From a bacterium (GTDB taxonomy: Bacteria > Verrucomicrobiota > Verrucomicrobiia > Opitutales > UBA953): a stretch of 14,386 nucleotides of DNA. The notes under the pieces are model-generated. The model did no database searches. It was not told the origin of the DNA and saw nothing but the letters and a program-made list of their open reading frames with translations. The stretch's first letter is position 1. Each line of letters opens with the position of its first letter. The DNA lies in assembly GCA_009926645.1 (NCBI GenBank), contig RFOO01000007.1, forward strand, positions 1 through 14,386, given 5' to 3'. The translations under genes were made by a program, and so were the position numbers. This document shows positions 9,101-14,318 of this stretch, piece after piece.

Positions 9101-9765
9101 GATTCGTGGGCTTCAACACCGGCCGCACTAGTTCCTCTACTTCTAATATCGATTACGATGGTAAGGTCTACGGTCTGACGGGCTTCAAGAAATTAGGTCG
9201 CAAGCACCCGATTTTCATGAAGGCAGCGATTGCTTATGCCTCGCTTAACTTCACTTCTAGCCGTACCGACGCATTGGGTACATCTACGTCAGGCAAGAAT
9301 TCTCTTAATGGCACGGTATTCCAAGTAGGTGCTTCAACCCCGCTATACAAGACTTCACGCCTCACCGTAAGCCCTATGGTCGGCATAATCCGTGGCACTT
9401 CCTCTGCTTCGGCATTCACTGAAACGGGTGCGGGTGCTAACCTTAGCGTGGATAAGACCAGCCTCACTTCAACACGTGCGATGTTGGGTGTGGCGATGGA
9501 TTACCGAGCTACCACTCGCCTAAATCTTGGTGCACAACTCAGTTATGAGCACGAGTTTTCGGGATCGAGAGCAGTGTCAGCCTCCCTTGGAACGAGTTCC
9601 TTCACCGTTAACAACGACGATGTGGGCTCGACCTTGGTGCTTGGTCTCAACGCTGGTTACGATGTTAATCTAAAGACTCGCTTGAACTTAGGAGCTGAGT
9701 TGCGCCAAAACAGCGATTACTCGAACGACCAACGTTATAATGCTGGGGTGAATGTACGATTCTAA
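3181..9765 (+). CDS. Giant type Va autotransporter with PATR beta-strand repeats
   Basis: A 2194-residue secreted or surface protein, probably an adhesin or surface-structure protein; its ligand is unknown. Residues 1-23 form a classical Sec signal peptide (two Lys, hydrophobic core, cleavage after ANA). The passenger (about 24-1900) is low-complexity Gly/Ser/Thr/Asn/Val sequence expected to fold as a right-handed beta-helix. It holds an N-terminal array (four units from residue 195) and seven PATR units from residue 886 with the pattern KxGxGTLTLSGxNxDNYTGTTTV. A passenger-end block LAPGNSPGILTVSG (about 1708-1721) precedes the linker. The autotransporter beta-domain covers about 1900-2194 (WSAGFNYSN from 1928) and ends YNAGVNVRF, with the terminal Phe typical of BAM-inserted barrels. 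The whole protein has no Cys, as is common for autotransporters. No Shine-Dalgarno precedes the ATG at 3181, and the in-frame stop at 3127 rules out a longer start. No passenger protease motif such as GDSGS is visible. Confidence 0.93.
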   Translation: MRIKKSLLMSAAAIALFATKANAAIFTLDSNDGTTWDTTNTFWNGATSTWVNDGTNTANFIGTGNTINLTQNISAQGVAISATGYTIAPGANTLTVGSVGVSASESATVNSFAINASQVIDASAGKTLSVGSITDAAGGTLTKTGSGTLSLTGSSTFAGLFTINAGTVQYAGNNALGSNAVTISGGTLDIQAFSDTVGAVTLSSGSIIGAGTLTGTSYSLQSGTVSANLGTGAVSVNTGSTTLSGTSASTSVTINSNGTLVLGAANRLDNSATVNVASTGTLNTNGFNDTIGTLNLSGGTIAGAGTLTAATYNSTGGTINANLGAGDFNITSGTTTLNGTSGSNNVTISGGTLTLGGSDKLSNAATVTVSGGSLNLAANNDTVGTFTMSSGSLDGSGTLTASTYSLSGGTVNAKLGAGTVDVAGTVALGSAGRLNSTSTLNVNSGSLTLAGAESVAAFNLIGGTLAGSGNTLTSNSIDLQSGAVSANLAGTGGLTKTTGATVALSGDNSGLSGTVDVSAGTLVAQSQNALGTGLVDLNGTGNLTLQNNSSTNFGNDVQVNSNARTITVDRASAGAGITHTLGALEVTGSGWTLNVVKGTNVTSGTAELVVGDVTLSGTGFTTFNVGTGAKLTTGSFHGTGGIIKTGTDTLDVTLASDFTGNVDVQAGTMNATLDTSFLGDINNETTLNFINNISPVATIYVNSLTGAGATDFDVGNAEIHSIIGVDNATGANSLSVNNGKLTADLEAGTISALRLVSSTISKGTGKTLNVTVTGTTDVDTLIDGTMTLSGTRAEFQSIQGGAVTSTAAINSVADLSGGTHSFTGINSVTSLSGGQTTFAGSSTTITSLSGGPATITTFNGNATIDSVTGTGTLSISSGKSLSIKQGTFSGTISGNGSLVLAGDSSQTLTLSGTNVDNYTGTTTVSNGGIVEYTSNVTLAGQFINNSGYVTFDLLANLNGGLAGTAGQTYFTGVATLASRSGSGEAYFYDDATISSVTGTSGIIDINVSGKNLTLGSGSYSGTLQGDGNIVKNGTGTLTLSGTNVDNYTGSTTVNSGGTLTFSDIVTLAGQVDNAGILNFDKGATISSSLIGAGTTNFLGDSSIAAANGSGTITIAAGKVLTISSGAFTGTISGAGSVTKNTTGTLSINGANLGGFTGTITNNGGGILDFTGVTTLEGALVNNAFATFAGVSTLNGGLSGTGQTWFSADGNVVSSRSGTGTVNVDGDTTFSNIAGSGTLAVNTSKTLTLGQGSFSGTISGAGSLTKNGTGSVTLTGANVDDYTGTTTVNTNGELIFASNATLAAQVTNDGDLKFNGTSTLTTGLNGSGTSTFTGASTIGTLNGSGTENFNGTASVTTLAQAHTGTANFNQNATITTVGVDTGATPTLASASAGTLNIALDKTLTIANGNFNGTISGSGSLIKTGANRLFLFGANVDNFTGTTTISDGTLQFQNNATLAGQVINNGGYTTFVGTAVLNGGIAGAPTTPNVNNGSGSTYFSGAATISSRSGSGNQYFYADSSIGTISGTAGIIEVGASGVALTLGSGSFSGTLQGVGNFVKDGNGTLTLAGANIDNYTGTTTVNVGGTVTYTNGATLASAGTFTNNGTVNFSDTSTIGVIAGSGTTSIASGELLSIASGTYSGKITGAGSLNKNTTGTLILTGASDYTGDTYIGGILRVNGSIASNTFVYGTLGGSGAVNASVTVESGGILAPGNSPGILTVSGPVTFNAGSSYSAEIGGTVAGNYDQLYVTPGTVNISTTGAGVALNITQWSTFAPTRGDVFDIIKTNSATGITGTFASMTSNFNTFVIFDNNTAAHKNGTLYGTGLGSTQTFANWFTDPNQKAIATALWSGGLTNANAGSGTDLVRFTNTNTSAGKAVVGLLTSSNLSSTLNSYSPEPFLGLNDYALTTVRTVTDATLAQSPLVVKGRWSAGFNYSNASNDFKGGSSSAFNRHLSSGNSVINVEYAFNKSTKLGGFVGFNTGRTSSSTSNIDYDGKVYGLTGFKKLGRKHPIFMKAAIAYASLNFTSSRTDALGTSTSGKNSLNGTVFQVGASTPLYKTSRLTVSPMVGIIRGTSSASAFTETGAGANLSVDKTSLTSTRAMLGVAMDYRATTRLNLGAQLSYEHEFSGSRAVSASLGTSSFTVNNDDVGSTLVLGLNAGYDVNLKTRLNLGAELRQNSDYSNDQRYNAGVNVRF
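3763..4659 (+). repeat. N-terminal protein-repeat array in the autotransporter (about 92-residue units)
   Basis: Four diverged in-frame units begin at residues 195, 289, 381 and 453, marked by DTVGAVTLSSGS, DTIGTLNLSGGT, DTVGTFTMSSGS and ESVAAFNLIGGT. Each is followed by G-x-GTLT, a tyrosine-containing strand (SYSLQSG, TYNSTGG, TYSLSGG) and an ANLG or AKLG motif. Periods are 94, 92 and 72 residues; the last unit is shortened. Similarity is clear in protein but degraded in DNA, so these are old duplications and not a recent tandem array. The units differ from the PATR type found further downstream. Confidence 0.75.
5836..8220 (+). repeat. PATR repeat array in the autotransporter (seven units)
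   Basis: Seven copies of a module of about 33 residues, with the pattern GxFSGTISGxGSLxKxGTGTLTLxGxNVDNYTG, begin at residues 886, 1017, 1125, 1251, 1407, 1544 and 1636. Start-to-start distances are 131, 108, 126, 156, 137 and 92 residues. The linkers share their own patterns, such as TLAGQVxNNG, TLNGGLxGxG and SSRSGSG, so the true unit is larger than the PATR core and of variable length. The last copy is simplified to GASDYTG and leads into the passenger end. Codons differ widely between copies, which argues against recent gene conversion. Confidence 0.82.
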
Positions 9766-9790
9766 GACAAATCGTAAATCCGCTTCAATC

Positions 9791-9820
9791 AAAGGGCCAC
9801 GAAAGTGGCCCTTTTTATTT
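9791..9820 (+). terminator. Rho-independent terminator of the autotransporter, shared with pyk
   Basis: AAAGGGCCAC at 9791-9800 and GTGGCCCTTT at 9805-9814 form a perfect 10-bp stem closed by a GAAA (GNRA) tetraloop, followed by TTATTT. It starts 25 bp after the autotransporter stop. On the minus strand the same stem begins directly after the pyk stop codon (complement of 9815-9817). In that direction the U-tract is only about three bases, so termination of pyk may be weaker. Confidence 0.9.
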
Positions 9821-11242
9821 AACTGCAGGCACCGTGCGTAGCTGAACGCTATCGATGACTTGAGGTCCAAGAATGACATTGGTGACAATCACCAATACTT
9901 GGCCAGGCAGGCAGTAACCTTCATCGCGCAGTCTCTCCAATGCCTTTGTAATATTTTCATCAGCTTGGGGGCTGAATTTAGTAAAGAACGGGGTCACCCC
10001 CCAATAAAGACTCATGCGACGGTGAATTTGTAAATCCTCGGAGAAGGCGTAGAGGGGACATCCCGCTGCCCGCAGGGAAGAGAGTGTCCGTGGTACGTCG
10101 CCGTTGCGTGTGAACGCAATAATTCCCGTATTGCCTAAATCTTGAGCGAGTCCTGCCGCTGCCCGCAGGAGTTTTATCTTCGGGGTTTCAAAATCTTGTT
10201 CTTCAGAAAGACGTTTAGGAATATCTTGCTCGGTGGTTAGCGCGATGCGCGACATTACTTCTATGCAACGAATGGGGTGTTTCCCTGTCGTGGTTTCACC
10301 CGATAGCATAACGGAGTCGGCTAATTCAAGTACAGCATTGGAAACATCGGTCACCTCTGCCCGAGTAGGCACGGGGGCTTGAATCATTGATTCAAGCATG
10401 TGGGTGGCAACAATGACGGGCTTTCGTGCGGCAATAGCCATAGCGACGGCTCGTCGTTGTACTTGGGGTAAACTTTCGTAAGGGATTTCGATTCCGAGGT
10501 CCCCCCGAGCCACCATTAAAGCATCTGAGGCATTTAAGATATCTCCCAAATGATCAATCGCCGATTGGTCTTCAATCTTAGCAATGATTTGGGCCTTCGA
10601 GTGGTTTTCCAAAAGCAAACGTCGCAACGAATCGACATCGGCTGCTTCACGGACAAAAGATAAGGCGAAATAATCGACTCCCACTTCGCAGCCCACTTTG
10701 ACATCGGCACGGTCTTTGTCGGTCAGGGCAGGGAGTTCTACTTTGACTCCAGGTAAATTGATATGGCGACGACTGCCCAGTAATCCTGGCTGTTCGACGA
10801 AGCACCGGAGTCTATCGGCGCGATGCTCAAGGACGCGTAGTTGGATAAGGCCATTATCGACGAGCACGAGCCCGCCCTCTGGGACGGCGCGAATGATGGG
10901 TGGGTAATTGGAATTAATCAGTAGAGTGTCGCCTTCGGGTTTAGCCTCAGGAGTTCCTGTGACGTCGACGCGTTGCCCGGCCTTAAGTTGAATCGGCTCT
11001 GGCCGTGCTCCAGTGCGAATCTCAGGCCCTTTGACGTCCATCATTACGGCTAGGTCTTTACCTAACTTTGAACTGACTTTTCTTACACGCTCGACGATTT
11101 GGCGGACCCAGTCATGGTCGGCGTGAGCCATATTGAGACGGACAACATCGGCTCCAGCTTTAATGGCAGCGGTCAGATTCTCCTCAGATTCGGTTGCTGG
11201 CCCAATCGTAAAAGTGATGCGCGTGTGTCGAAAGGGTTTCAC
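9815..11242 (-). CDS. pyk: Pyruvate kinase
   Basis: Converts phosphoenolpyruvate and ADP to pyruvate and ATP, the last step of glycolysis, in the cytosol. The 475-residue length and domain order are standard: A domain, lid B domain (about 74-168), rest of the A domain, and C domain (about 350-475). Visible landmarks are TIGPATES (12-19), Arg35, DVKGPEIRTG (69-78), the catalytic Lys222 in AKIED with metal ligand Glu224, metal ligand Asp248 in ARGDLG, PTRAE with Thr293, and MLSGET (312-317). Oddities: the usual NFSHG motif reads NMAHA (37-41), so the potassium-ligand Ser is Ala39; the DT pair is DV (69-70); ATQM reads ATHM (280-282). Glu73, typical of K+-dependent enzymes, is kept. The start is GTG at 11242, with an in-frame stop a few codons upstream and homology beginning at once. 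It lies 75 bp downstream of trmB on the same strand; no Shine-Dalgarno. Confidence 0.96.
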   Translation of the reverse strand: MKPFRHTRITFTIGPATESEENLTAAIKAGADVVRLNMAHADHDWVRQIVERVRKVSSKLGKDLAVMMDVKGPEIRTGARPEPIQLKAGQRVDVTGTPEAKPEGDTLLINSNYPPIIRAVPEGGLVLVDNGLIQLRVLEHRADRLRCFVEQPGLLGSRRHINLPGVKVELPALTDKDRADVKVGCEVGVDYFALSFVREAADVDSLRRLLLENHSKAQIIAKIEDQSAIDHLGDILNASDALMVARGDLGIEIPYESLPQVQRRAVAMAIAARKPVIVATHMLESMIQAPVPTRAEVTDVSNAVLELADSVMLSGETTTGKHPIRCIEVMSRIALTTEQDIPKRLSEEQDFETPKIKLLRAAAGLAQDLGNTGIIAFTRNGDVPRTLSSLRAAGCPLYAFSEDLQIHRRMSLYWGVTPFFTKFSPQADENITKALERLRDEGYCLPGQVLVIVTNVILGPQVIDSVQLRTVPAVK

Positions 11243-11317
11243 GGTATTTAATTAGTAATTACGCCTAGGCTTCGGCGCAAGGGAAACCTGTCTTGAGGGA
11301 GTTATTTACGAAAAAAT

Positions 11318-11926
11318 TTATAGTATCTTTTCAGCAACGATATCGCGCTTTGCCTTTAAAATTTTTTCGAAAAATGTTTCGGTTTCAAATGGCCAAACGG
11401 CTTCGTTTAAAATTCGCCATTGCGGATGTTTTTTCAGCTCGGCCAGAGTCCATTCGAAATAATTTTCATCATCGGTGCGAAAATGTAACTTTGCTCCGAT
11501 GGCCGAGTGATTAGCTAAACGGGTTAAATTTTCGGTTTGGATGAAGCGATTTTTATGGTGTCTTTTTTTAGGCCAAGGATCGGGATAAAGGATGAAAATT
11601 TTGGTAAAAGTGATTTCGGATGAAAGTGCGTCCATCAGTTCGCTCGCCTCGGCTTTGATGAAGCCGATATTCGTAATTTTTTGTTTCGTTTTTTTGCGCT
11701 GACATTTTTCGATTCGATCCGTGATTAAATCAATGCCCAGACAGAATTCTTCAGGATGTTTTTGAGCGTAGGCAGCAAGCCAGTGACCATGCCCACAGCC
11801 GATTTCAAAGGTGCACGCTTTGTTTTCCCCCAGCAGGATTTGCAGGGTTTGTCGATGGCTGGCGATGTTTTCTAGGCGTAATGATTCGGCCCAGGCTTTA
11901 CCCATGACTTTTGTTTTGCCCTCCAT
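11318..11926 (-). CDS. trmB: tRNA (guanine-N7-)-methyltransferase TrmB
   Basis: Uses S-adenosylmethionine to methylate G46 in the variable loop of tRNAs, in the cytosol. The 202-residue product has the Rossmann SAM-binding motif FEIGCGHG (40-47), an acidic GIDL strand end (64-67), the family's diagnostic YPDPWPKKRHHKNR (114-127), and FRTDDENYFEW (149-159). The ending TFFEKILKAKRDIVAEKIL follows the usual T-x-F-E tail. Start choice: the ATG at 11926 gives a normal length and has GAGAGA immediately before it, too close for a standard ribosome site. An in-frame TTG at 11962 would add 12 residues (SLSLDLCLKER), and an ATG at 11905 would remove seven. It is transcribed toward pyk, 75 bp away, with no strong terminator between them, and divergently from the 144-residue unknown gene at 12067. 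Confidence 0.93.
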   Translation of the reverse strand: MEGKTKVMGKAWAESLRLENIASHRQTLQILLGENKACTFEIGCGHGHWLAAYAQKHPEEFCLGIDLITDRIEKCQRKKTKQKITNIGFIKAEASELMDALSSEITFTKIFILYPDPWPKKRHHKNRFIQTENLTRLANHSAIGAKLHFRTDDENYFEWTLAELKKHPQWRILNEAVWPFETETFFEKILKAKRDIVAEKIL

Positions 11927-11981
11927 TCTCTCTTTTAAGCACAAGTCTAAGCTGAGGCTCAAGGGGTGATTTGGGGGGCGG

Positions 11982-12023
11982 GGGTTATTCTTTAGGTAAT
12001 AATTGTCCCCACCGTGAATAACT
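11982..12023. promoter_or_regulatory. Inverted repeat in the divergent trmB / unknown-gene spacer
   Basis: GGGTTATTC at 11982-11990 is matched in inverted orientation by GAATAACTC at 12015-12023 (seven perfect pairs, one G-T, one more pair) across a 24-bp centre containing AT-rich TAGGTAATAATT and CCCC. It sits between two divergent genes and could be an operator or overlapping promoter region. One short inverted repeat in about 140 bp may also be chance. Confidence 0.25.
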
Positions 12024-12066
12024 CCGGCTTTCCAGACCGAGTTTGGTGGCTTCTCGTATAACCCCT

Positions 12067-12501
12067 ATGGCCAAAGTAGATATCGAAATCGTACAAAAAG
12101 TCCTCAAAGAAAACGGAGTCGATGTTCGTTTGGCGGCATCGATTCTGAATCAAATCCGTGAAGTCGCGATGGAAGAGGCGGTGGTCCGGGAAAAGCCAGC
12201 CAAGAAACAACACCTTGTCTTGGTCAGTGAGCCTGAAGGAGGTTTGCCCAAAGACCTCGTGGGATGGGTTGTACAAATTTTAGAGGACGACGATCCTCGC
12301 GAAACGGCGAATCGCATCGCCGAGGTAGCTTCCGTTTTTAACGGTACGCCGAAAGGGCAACGCTTACCGGTGGCTTCTTTTGGCGATGCTTGTCAAAGTT
12401 TGCCCACCAAATTGTTAAAGGAAAATAATGTTTGGGTGAAAACTCGCGAGCCCGTGCGTGTACTTGCAGTAAAAAATTCTTTGGGACGTCGTCGTGGGTA
12501 A
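12067..12501 (+). CDS. Conserved-looking protein of unknown function (144 residues)
   Basis: I do not recognise a named domain. The frame is plausible as a real gene: it lies alone between two flanking genes with spacers that fit, has an ordinary globular composition, and is followed by a candidate terminator. Residues 1-45 look like two helices with charged ends (VDIEIVQKVLKENGVDV, AASILNQIREVAMEEAVV), then a KPAKK linker. A probable alpha/beta core follows: strand QHLVLVSEP (48-56), a GLPKDLVGWVVQI helix or strand (59-71), the acidic turn EDDDP (73-77), helix RETANRIAEVASVFNGT, and strands WVKTREPVRVLAVKN (123-137). There is no signal peptide, membrane segment or Cys-rich motif (one Cys, 109), so it is probably cytosolic. 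I chose the ATG at 12067; a TTG at 12043 would add eight residues. No Shine-Dalgarno. I believe similar proteins occur in other Verrucomicrobiota, from memory only. Confidence 0.75.
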   Translation: MAKVDIEIVQKVLKENGVDVRLAASILNQIREVAMEEAVVREKPAKKQHLVLVSEPEGGLPKDLVGWVVQILEDDDPRETANRIAEVASVFNGTPKGQRLPVASFGDACQSLPTKLLKENNVWVKTREPVRVLAVKNSLGRRRG

Positions 12502-12508
12502 ATTTTCT

Positions 12509-12547
12509 GCACAAGCGAAATTCAGCTTTTTTGTGCGAAATTTTTTT
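12509..12547 (+). terminator. Candidate rho-independent terminator after the unknown gene
   Basis: GCACAAGC at 12509-12516 can pair with GCTT and GTGC in 12525-12536, with a four-T bulge interrupting the 3' arm and a loop of GAAATTCA. The stem is followed by GAAA and seven T (12541-12547). The bulge makes it a weak stem; the T-run and its position eight bases after the stop codon support the call. Confidence 0.4.
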
Positions 12548-12640
12548 GAATAAAGCCCTTTTCGCTTAGTTTTTATCGTAGCCTCTTGCGGGTGAGATTC
12601 CTCTCGCATCTTCGCATAAAATTACGCACGATTCGTCTTT

Positions 12641-13807
12641 ATGAAGTTTAAGAATTTCCCGATTTATCGCATCGAATGGGTGACCTCAGCGTTCCTCATT
12701 GGTACTGCGTTTTTGTCGCTCACGGTTGTGCCTTGGTTCATTTGGACCTACGCTAAGGACATCCAAGGATGGGGCTTTATTTTAGCCCTCTTCACGTTTT
12801 ATTATTTTGCGACGGGCATCTCAATTACCCTTGGTTACCACCGCCTCTTTTCCCACATTTCCTTCAAGGCTAAATGGCCAGTGAAGGTGTTTGTCCTGAT
12901 TTTTGGCGCAGCTTCCTTCGAAAATTCAGCCCTCGATTGGTCAGCTGATCACCGCATTCACCATAAACACGTGGACGAGGATGAAGACCCCTATGATATC
13001 TCAAAGGGCTTCTTTTATGCCCATATCGGCTGGTTGCTGTTCCGTCTCAAACCAAAGCCACCCGTAACCAATGTAAAGGACCTCGAGGCTGATCCTCTGA
13101 TTATGCTACAACACCGTTATGTGCAGTGGATTGGTTTGGTTGTAGGCTTTATTTTGCCAGCCGCTTTGGGTTGGGGTTATGCCGTGCTTAATGGATTTAC
13201 CAATCCTGGTCTTACCGCCATGGCTTGCTTCCTCATTGCTGGTCTCTTGCGTACGGTGATTGTTCAACAAGCCACCTTCTGCATTAACTCGCTCTGCCAC
13301 ATGTTTGGCCGTCAGCCCTATTCCCATGGCCATAGCGCTCGTGATAGTGCTTGGGTTGCTTGGTTAACTTATGGTGAAGGTTATCACAACTACCACCATG
13401 AGTTTCAGCATGATTATCGTAATGGAGTTAAGCCTTGGCAGTTTGACCCTACAAAATGGGTGATTTGGACTCTTTCCAAGGTTGGATTGGTTCAAGACCT
13501 TCGTCGTGTTCCTGATTCGCGCATTTTGGCTGCCGAGCTCAAAGAGAAAAGTCGCACTTTGGGTAACGATGTTGATCACCTAGTCAGTCGTCTCGATGAG
13601 CGTTCCCGTGAGTTAAAAGCGAGTACGATTGCGGCTGCTCATGCCTTAGCGAAAGATTTGGCGCATCGTGCAGAAGCTCTCAAAGAAGCTGCCATCACGA
13701 AAGCTGAAGTTGGACATGATACTCTGCAGGAGTTGCGTGGCTTGCTCAATCAAGCGGCGGAGATGTTAGAGTCTCTTCGTCAAGCCGATGCGAGTGCAGT
13801 CGCTTAA
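12641..13807 (+). CDS. Membrane acyl-CoA (delta-9-type) fatty acid desaturase with helical C-terminal extension
   Basis: Di-iron integral membrane enzyme that introduces a double bond into a saturated acyl chain, tuning membrane fluidity. The histidine boxes of the stearoyl-CoA desaturase family are intact: HRLFSH (67-72), HRIHHKH (104-110) and HNYHH (249-253). The extra ligand region NSLCHMFG (216-223, His220) is also present. Hydrophobic segments near 14-36, 47-66, 80-96, 160-182 and 190-208 fit the four-helix topology with one peripheral stretch. The catalytic fold ends near residue 285. Residues about 295-388 form a long hydrophilic, Ala/Leu/Glu/Lys-rich helical or coiled-coil tail that I do not recognise as standard for the family. 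Positional specificity (delta-9) is inferred from family, and the acyl carrier could be CoA or a lipid. The ATG at 12641 has no Shine-Dalgarno. It converges on the phosphatase gene with only 10 bp between stop codons; the palindrome CGCTTAAGCG (13801-13810) covers its stop. Confidence 0.93.
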   Translation: MKFKNFPIYRIEWVTSAFLIGTAFLSLTVVPWFIWTYAKDIQGWGFILALFTFYYFATGISITLGYHRLFSHISFKAKWPVKVFVLIFGAASFENSALDWSADHRIHHKHVDEDEDPYDISKGFFYAHIGWLLFRLKPKPPVTNVKDLEADPLIMLQHRYVQWIGLVVGFILPAALGWGYAVLNGFTNPGLTAMACFLIAGLLRTVIVQQATFCINSLCHMFGRQPYSHGHSARDSAWVAWLTYGEGYHNYHHEFQHDYRNGVKPWQFDPTKWVIWTLSKVGLVQDLRRVPDSRILAAELKEKSRTLGNDVDHLVSRLDERSRELKASTIAAAHALAKDLAHRAEALKEAAITKAEVGHDTLQELRGLLNQAAEMLESLRQADASAVA

Positions 13808-13817
13808 GCGAAGCTGT

Positions 13818-14282
13818 TTAGACTATCTTTAACGTTTCCATCAGATCGAGGACTTGCTCTTCGATTTGTGGAAGCACGTCTTCAGGTTCCGCACAATCAA
13901 TGTCATGTACCTGCCAATAAGTGATTCGTTCGGCCCATTCAGGATGTGCCCCCTTCATCATCTCATAGTGCTCATCCTTTTTTAAGGCGATGATATGGTG
14001 GGCCCGTTCTAAGTCCTCGATTTGCAATTGGGTGGGTGCTCGCCCTGTAAGCTCAAGCGGAATGCCTAATTTTGTTAAACGGGTATGGGTGTCTACCGAT
14101 AGCAGGGTGGGCTCATCGGCCACAATCGAGGTCAAAAGACCCCTAGAAAAGGCCCTGGCAGGCAGGTTTTTTTGCAGGGCATGCCAATTAAAGAGGGCCT
14201 CGGCATGACGGCTGCGGTAAAAGTTACCGGTACAAATAAAGAGGACCAGAGTGTCAGAATCTGCGCTTGTGCGACGGGTCAT
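13818..14282 (-). CDS. Low-molecular-weight protein tyrosine phosphatase / ArsC-like protein
   Basis: The N-terminus carries the P-loop of this superfamily, VLFICTGNFYRSRHAE (13-28), with nucleophile Cys17 and Arg23 in a C-x5-R-S arrangement directly after the first beta-strand. The family more often reads C-x-G-N-x-C-R-S-P, so the second P-loop Cys is Tyr22 and the Pro is Arg25. RAHHIIALKKDEHYEMM (93-109) matches the strand-helix before the acid loop. The general-acid region reads WQVHDIDCAEPED (123-135), where Asp127 is the best candidate for the catalytic Asp; the usual D-P is D-I. At 154 residues it is of typical length. It could dephosphorylate phosphotyrosine (or phosphoarginine) in proteins, or be an arsenate-reductase relative; no ars genes are nearby, so I favour phosphatase. 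The ATG at 14282 lies 36 bp from the start of the divergent lipoprotein gene. No Shine-Dalgarno. Confidence 0.85.
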   Translation of the reverse strand: MTRRTSADSDTLVLFICTGNFYRSRHAEALFNWHALQKNLPARAFSRGLLTSIVADEPTLLSVDTHTRLTKLGIPLELTGRAPTQLQIEDLERAHHIIALKKDEHYEMMKGAHPEWAERITYWQVHDIDCAEPEDVLPQIEEQVLDLMETLKIV

Positions 14283-14318
14283 GCTTAGTAAAGATGAGAT
14301 ACTCTAATCAAAACACTT

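Noticed and set aside
11262..11277. Hairpin CGCC-GGCG between trmB and pyk as a terminator
   Set aside because: Only four pairs with an eight-base loop, and on the minus strand it is followed by TAATTACT, not a T-run. It is too weak to call.
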